From JADJEI01 sp035328465 (GTDB taxonomy: Bacteria; Bacteroidota; Ignavibacteria; Ignavibacteriales; Ignavibacteriaceae): 24,599 bases of DNA. The position numbers were made by a program, and so were the translations under genes. Position 1 is the first letter of the stretch, and each line of letters begins with the position of its first letter. Positions 23,573 through 24,599 of this stretch are shown piece by piece. The stretch is from NCBI GenBank assembly GCA_035328465.1, contig DAOLIQ010000049.1, positions 1 through 24,599 of the forward strand, in the 5' to 3' direction. The notes beneath the pieces are model-generated. The model was not told the DNA's origin. It did no database searches and saw nothing but the letters and a program-made list of their open reading frames with translations.

Positions 23573-24308
23573 AGAAATTGTAATTAAAACCGATAAGCTC
23601 ACAAAAAAGTTTGGTGATTTTACTGCCGTCAGCGAAATTACTTTTGAAGTTACTAAAGGAGAGATCTTCGGTTTTCTAGGAGCTAACGGTGCAGGCAAAA
23701 CTACAGCAATGAAAATGTTAATTGGAATTTCAAAACCAAGCAGCGGGAAGGCAACAATTGCAGGATTTGATGTTTACAAAGAAACTGAAAAGATTAAAAA
23801 AAGTATCGGTTACATGAGTCAGAAGTTTTCTTTGTATGAAGACTTGACCATCAATGAAAACATTCAATTGTTTGGGGGCATATATGGATTATCAGATCAA
23901 GAAATCGAAAGACGACGAAGCGAACTAATCAATAAATTAAATCTGCAGAATGAAGCTGACAAATTAGTCGGTTCACTGCCGCTTGGATGGAAACAGAAGC
24001 TGGCTTTTAGTATTGCAATCTTTCACACACCAAAAATTGTTTTCTTAGATGAACCGACAGGCGGTGTTGATCCAATTACAAGAAGACAATTCTGGGATAT
24101 GATTTACGAAGCTTCACATAACGGTATAACAGTTTTTGTTACTACACATTATATGGATGAAGCGGAGTATTGCGATCGAGTTTCTATTATGGTTGATGGA
24201 GTGATAAAAGCACTTGATTCACCGGCAGGATTAAAGAAGCAATTTAATGCTCATTCGATGGATGAAGTATTTATTATGCTTGCACGCGGAGCCAAACGTG
24301 GAGAATAA
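23553..24308 (+). CDS. ABC transporter ATPase matching the C-terminal half of YbhF
   Basis: The protein has 251 residues from the ATG at 23553; the ATG at 23565 (MDKEIVIKTDKLTKKF) is an equally good start and closer to family length. Walker A GANGAGKT (43-50), Walker B VFLDEP (163-168), and H-loop His199 in TTHYMDEAEYCDR. The signature is degenerate: SLPLGWKQ (141-148) in place of LSGGxxQ, the same variant I recall in the second half of E. coli YbhF. Thus this subunit has an intact Walker A, Walker B and His but no normal signature, the mirror image of its partner. The two probably form a heterodimer with one canonical ATP site. It overlaps the first ATPase gene by 8-20 bases, depending on the start used. 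Confidence 0.9.
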   Translation: MSSLMDKEIVIKTDKLTKKFGDFTAVSEITFEVTKGEIFGFLGANGAGKTTAMKMLIGISKPSSGKATIAGFDVYKETEKIKKSIGYMSQKFSLYEDLTINENIQLFGGIYGLSDQEIERRRSELINKLNLQNEADKLVGSLPLGWKQKLAFSIAIFHTPKIVFLDEPTGGVDPITRRQFWDMIYEASHNGITVFVTTHYMDEAEYCDRVSIMVDGVIKALDSPAGLKKQFNAHSMDEVFIMLARGAKRGE

Positions 24309-24353
24309 TATTTGGATCGTTATTGATTTTTTAAGGACTCGGGAACTAAGCAT

Positions 24354-24445
24354 TGTCATTCCCGTGAAAACGGGAATCCAAACTATAGATGTAAAATGGA
24401 TTCCCACTTTCTCCCAAAGGGATGCCTATGGCAGTGGGAATGACA
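24354..24445. repeat. Palindromic repeat (TGTCATTCCCG...CGGGAATGACA type), copy 2 with extra palindromes
   Basis: This is the same family as 22513-22583, with identical ends TGTCATTCCCGTG and GTGGGAATGACA and the same inner GGAATCCA/TGGATTCC pair. It has 92 bases because the right-hand hairpin contains two extra 11-base palindromes in tandem, TCCCAAAGGGA and TGCCTATGGCA. It lies between the second ATPase gene and the permease gene, so the two repeats bracket the ATPase pair. Confidence 0.85.
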
Positions 24446-24493
24446 AAACAATTTTTTGACTTATGTGAGAATTTGAATGACAAAAGAGAATAA

Positions 24494-24599
24494 ATGAAAC
24501 AGTTAATAACATTTGTAAAAAAAGAATTCCATCACATACTTCGCGATACTCGTTCTATGTTGGTGTTGATTGGTTTGCCGATTGTTCAGCTTCTTCTCT
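24494..24599 (+). CDS. ABC-2 type permease (YbhS/YbhR-like), 3'-truncated by the window end
   Basis: Only the first 35 codons are present. The start MKQLITFVKKEFHHILRDTR, an amphipathic lead-in with the KEFxHILRD pattern, followed by the first membrane segment (SMLVLIGLPIVQLLL), is typical of ABC-2 permeases of the YbhS/YbhR and drug/Na+ export group. AAAAGAGAA provides a weak ribosome-binding site. Its position after two YbhF-like ATPases and an adaptor fits YbhS, and a YbhR-like gene would be expected next. The substrate is unknown; drugs, lipophilic cations and sodium have been linked to relatives. Confidence 0.85.
   Translation, partial: MKQLITFVKKEFHHILRDTRSMLVLIGLPIVQLLL

Noticed and set aside
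22513..24445. CRISPR array or IS element ends
   Set aside because: There are only two copies almost 2 kb apart, each internally palindromic, with no spacers and no transposase between them; the DNA between is the ATPase gene pair.

Overview
The window comes from an AT-rich, Gram-negative member of the Bacteroidota/Chlorobiota lineage, most like the Ignavibacteria. The evidence is four secreted proteins ending in type IX secretion (T9SS) type A sorting tails (NPFNP motif, then GVYxYxLST-type ends), a PorV/PorQ-family outer-membrane protein, and a TonB-dependent receptor with an N-terminal carboxypeptidase-regulatory-like domain. This is inferred from protein style; there is no rRNA or other marker gene here.

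Left edge (1-1229): the 3' part of an Rrf2-family regulator, then a broken 3' fragment of a menC-like gene (380-563, minus), then an orphan ORF6N-domain gene (664-1185, plus). The fragment is a diverged copy of the last ~53 codons of the intact menC-like gene at 1230-2333 and carries a 20-bp palindromic insertion that shifts its frame. The arrangement looks like the scar of an insertion or recombination event.

Centre (1230-19091, all minus strand, read right to left): a tightly packed run of eleven genes. In transcription order these are an M20 PepT-like metallopeptidase, a Sec-exported cyanophycinase-like S51 peptidase, a YfcC/DcuC-type transporter, two paralogous T9SS cargo proteins of unknown function, an RpiR-family regulator, a TonB-dependent receptor, a large T9SS cargo protein with an FN3 domain, a PorV-like protein, a second cyanophycinase-like S51 protein with a T9SS tail, an M14 zinc carboxypeptidase, and an o-succinylbenzoate synthase/N-acylamino acid racemase family enzyme. 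Two junctions are 4-base ATGA overlaps and the other gaps are mostly under 60 bases. The enzymes fit a route from polymer or peptide outside the cell, through outer-membrane uptake and periplasmic cleavage, to inner-membrane import, cytoplasmic hydrolysis and racemisation. Both S51 proteins keep the Ser, His and Arg set I associate with cyanophycinase, so cyanophycin or another isoaspartyl peptide is my best substrate guess. That is inference. A small secreted protein of unknown function (19187-19537) lies upstream.

Right edge (19703-24599, plus strand): a TetR-controlled efflux operon resembling E. coli cecR-ybhGFSR with a TolC-like gene added: TetR regulator, TolC-family outer-membrane factor, HlyD/YbhG-like lipoprotein adaptor, two separate ABC ATPases matching the two halves of YbhF, and the start of an ABC-2 permease cut by the window end. 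Catalytic motifs are degenerate in a complementary way in the two ATPases. Small mobile palindromic repeats sit around and inside the ATPase genes.

No tRNA, rRNA, CRISPR array, transposase or integrase was seen.
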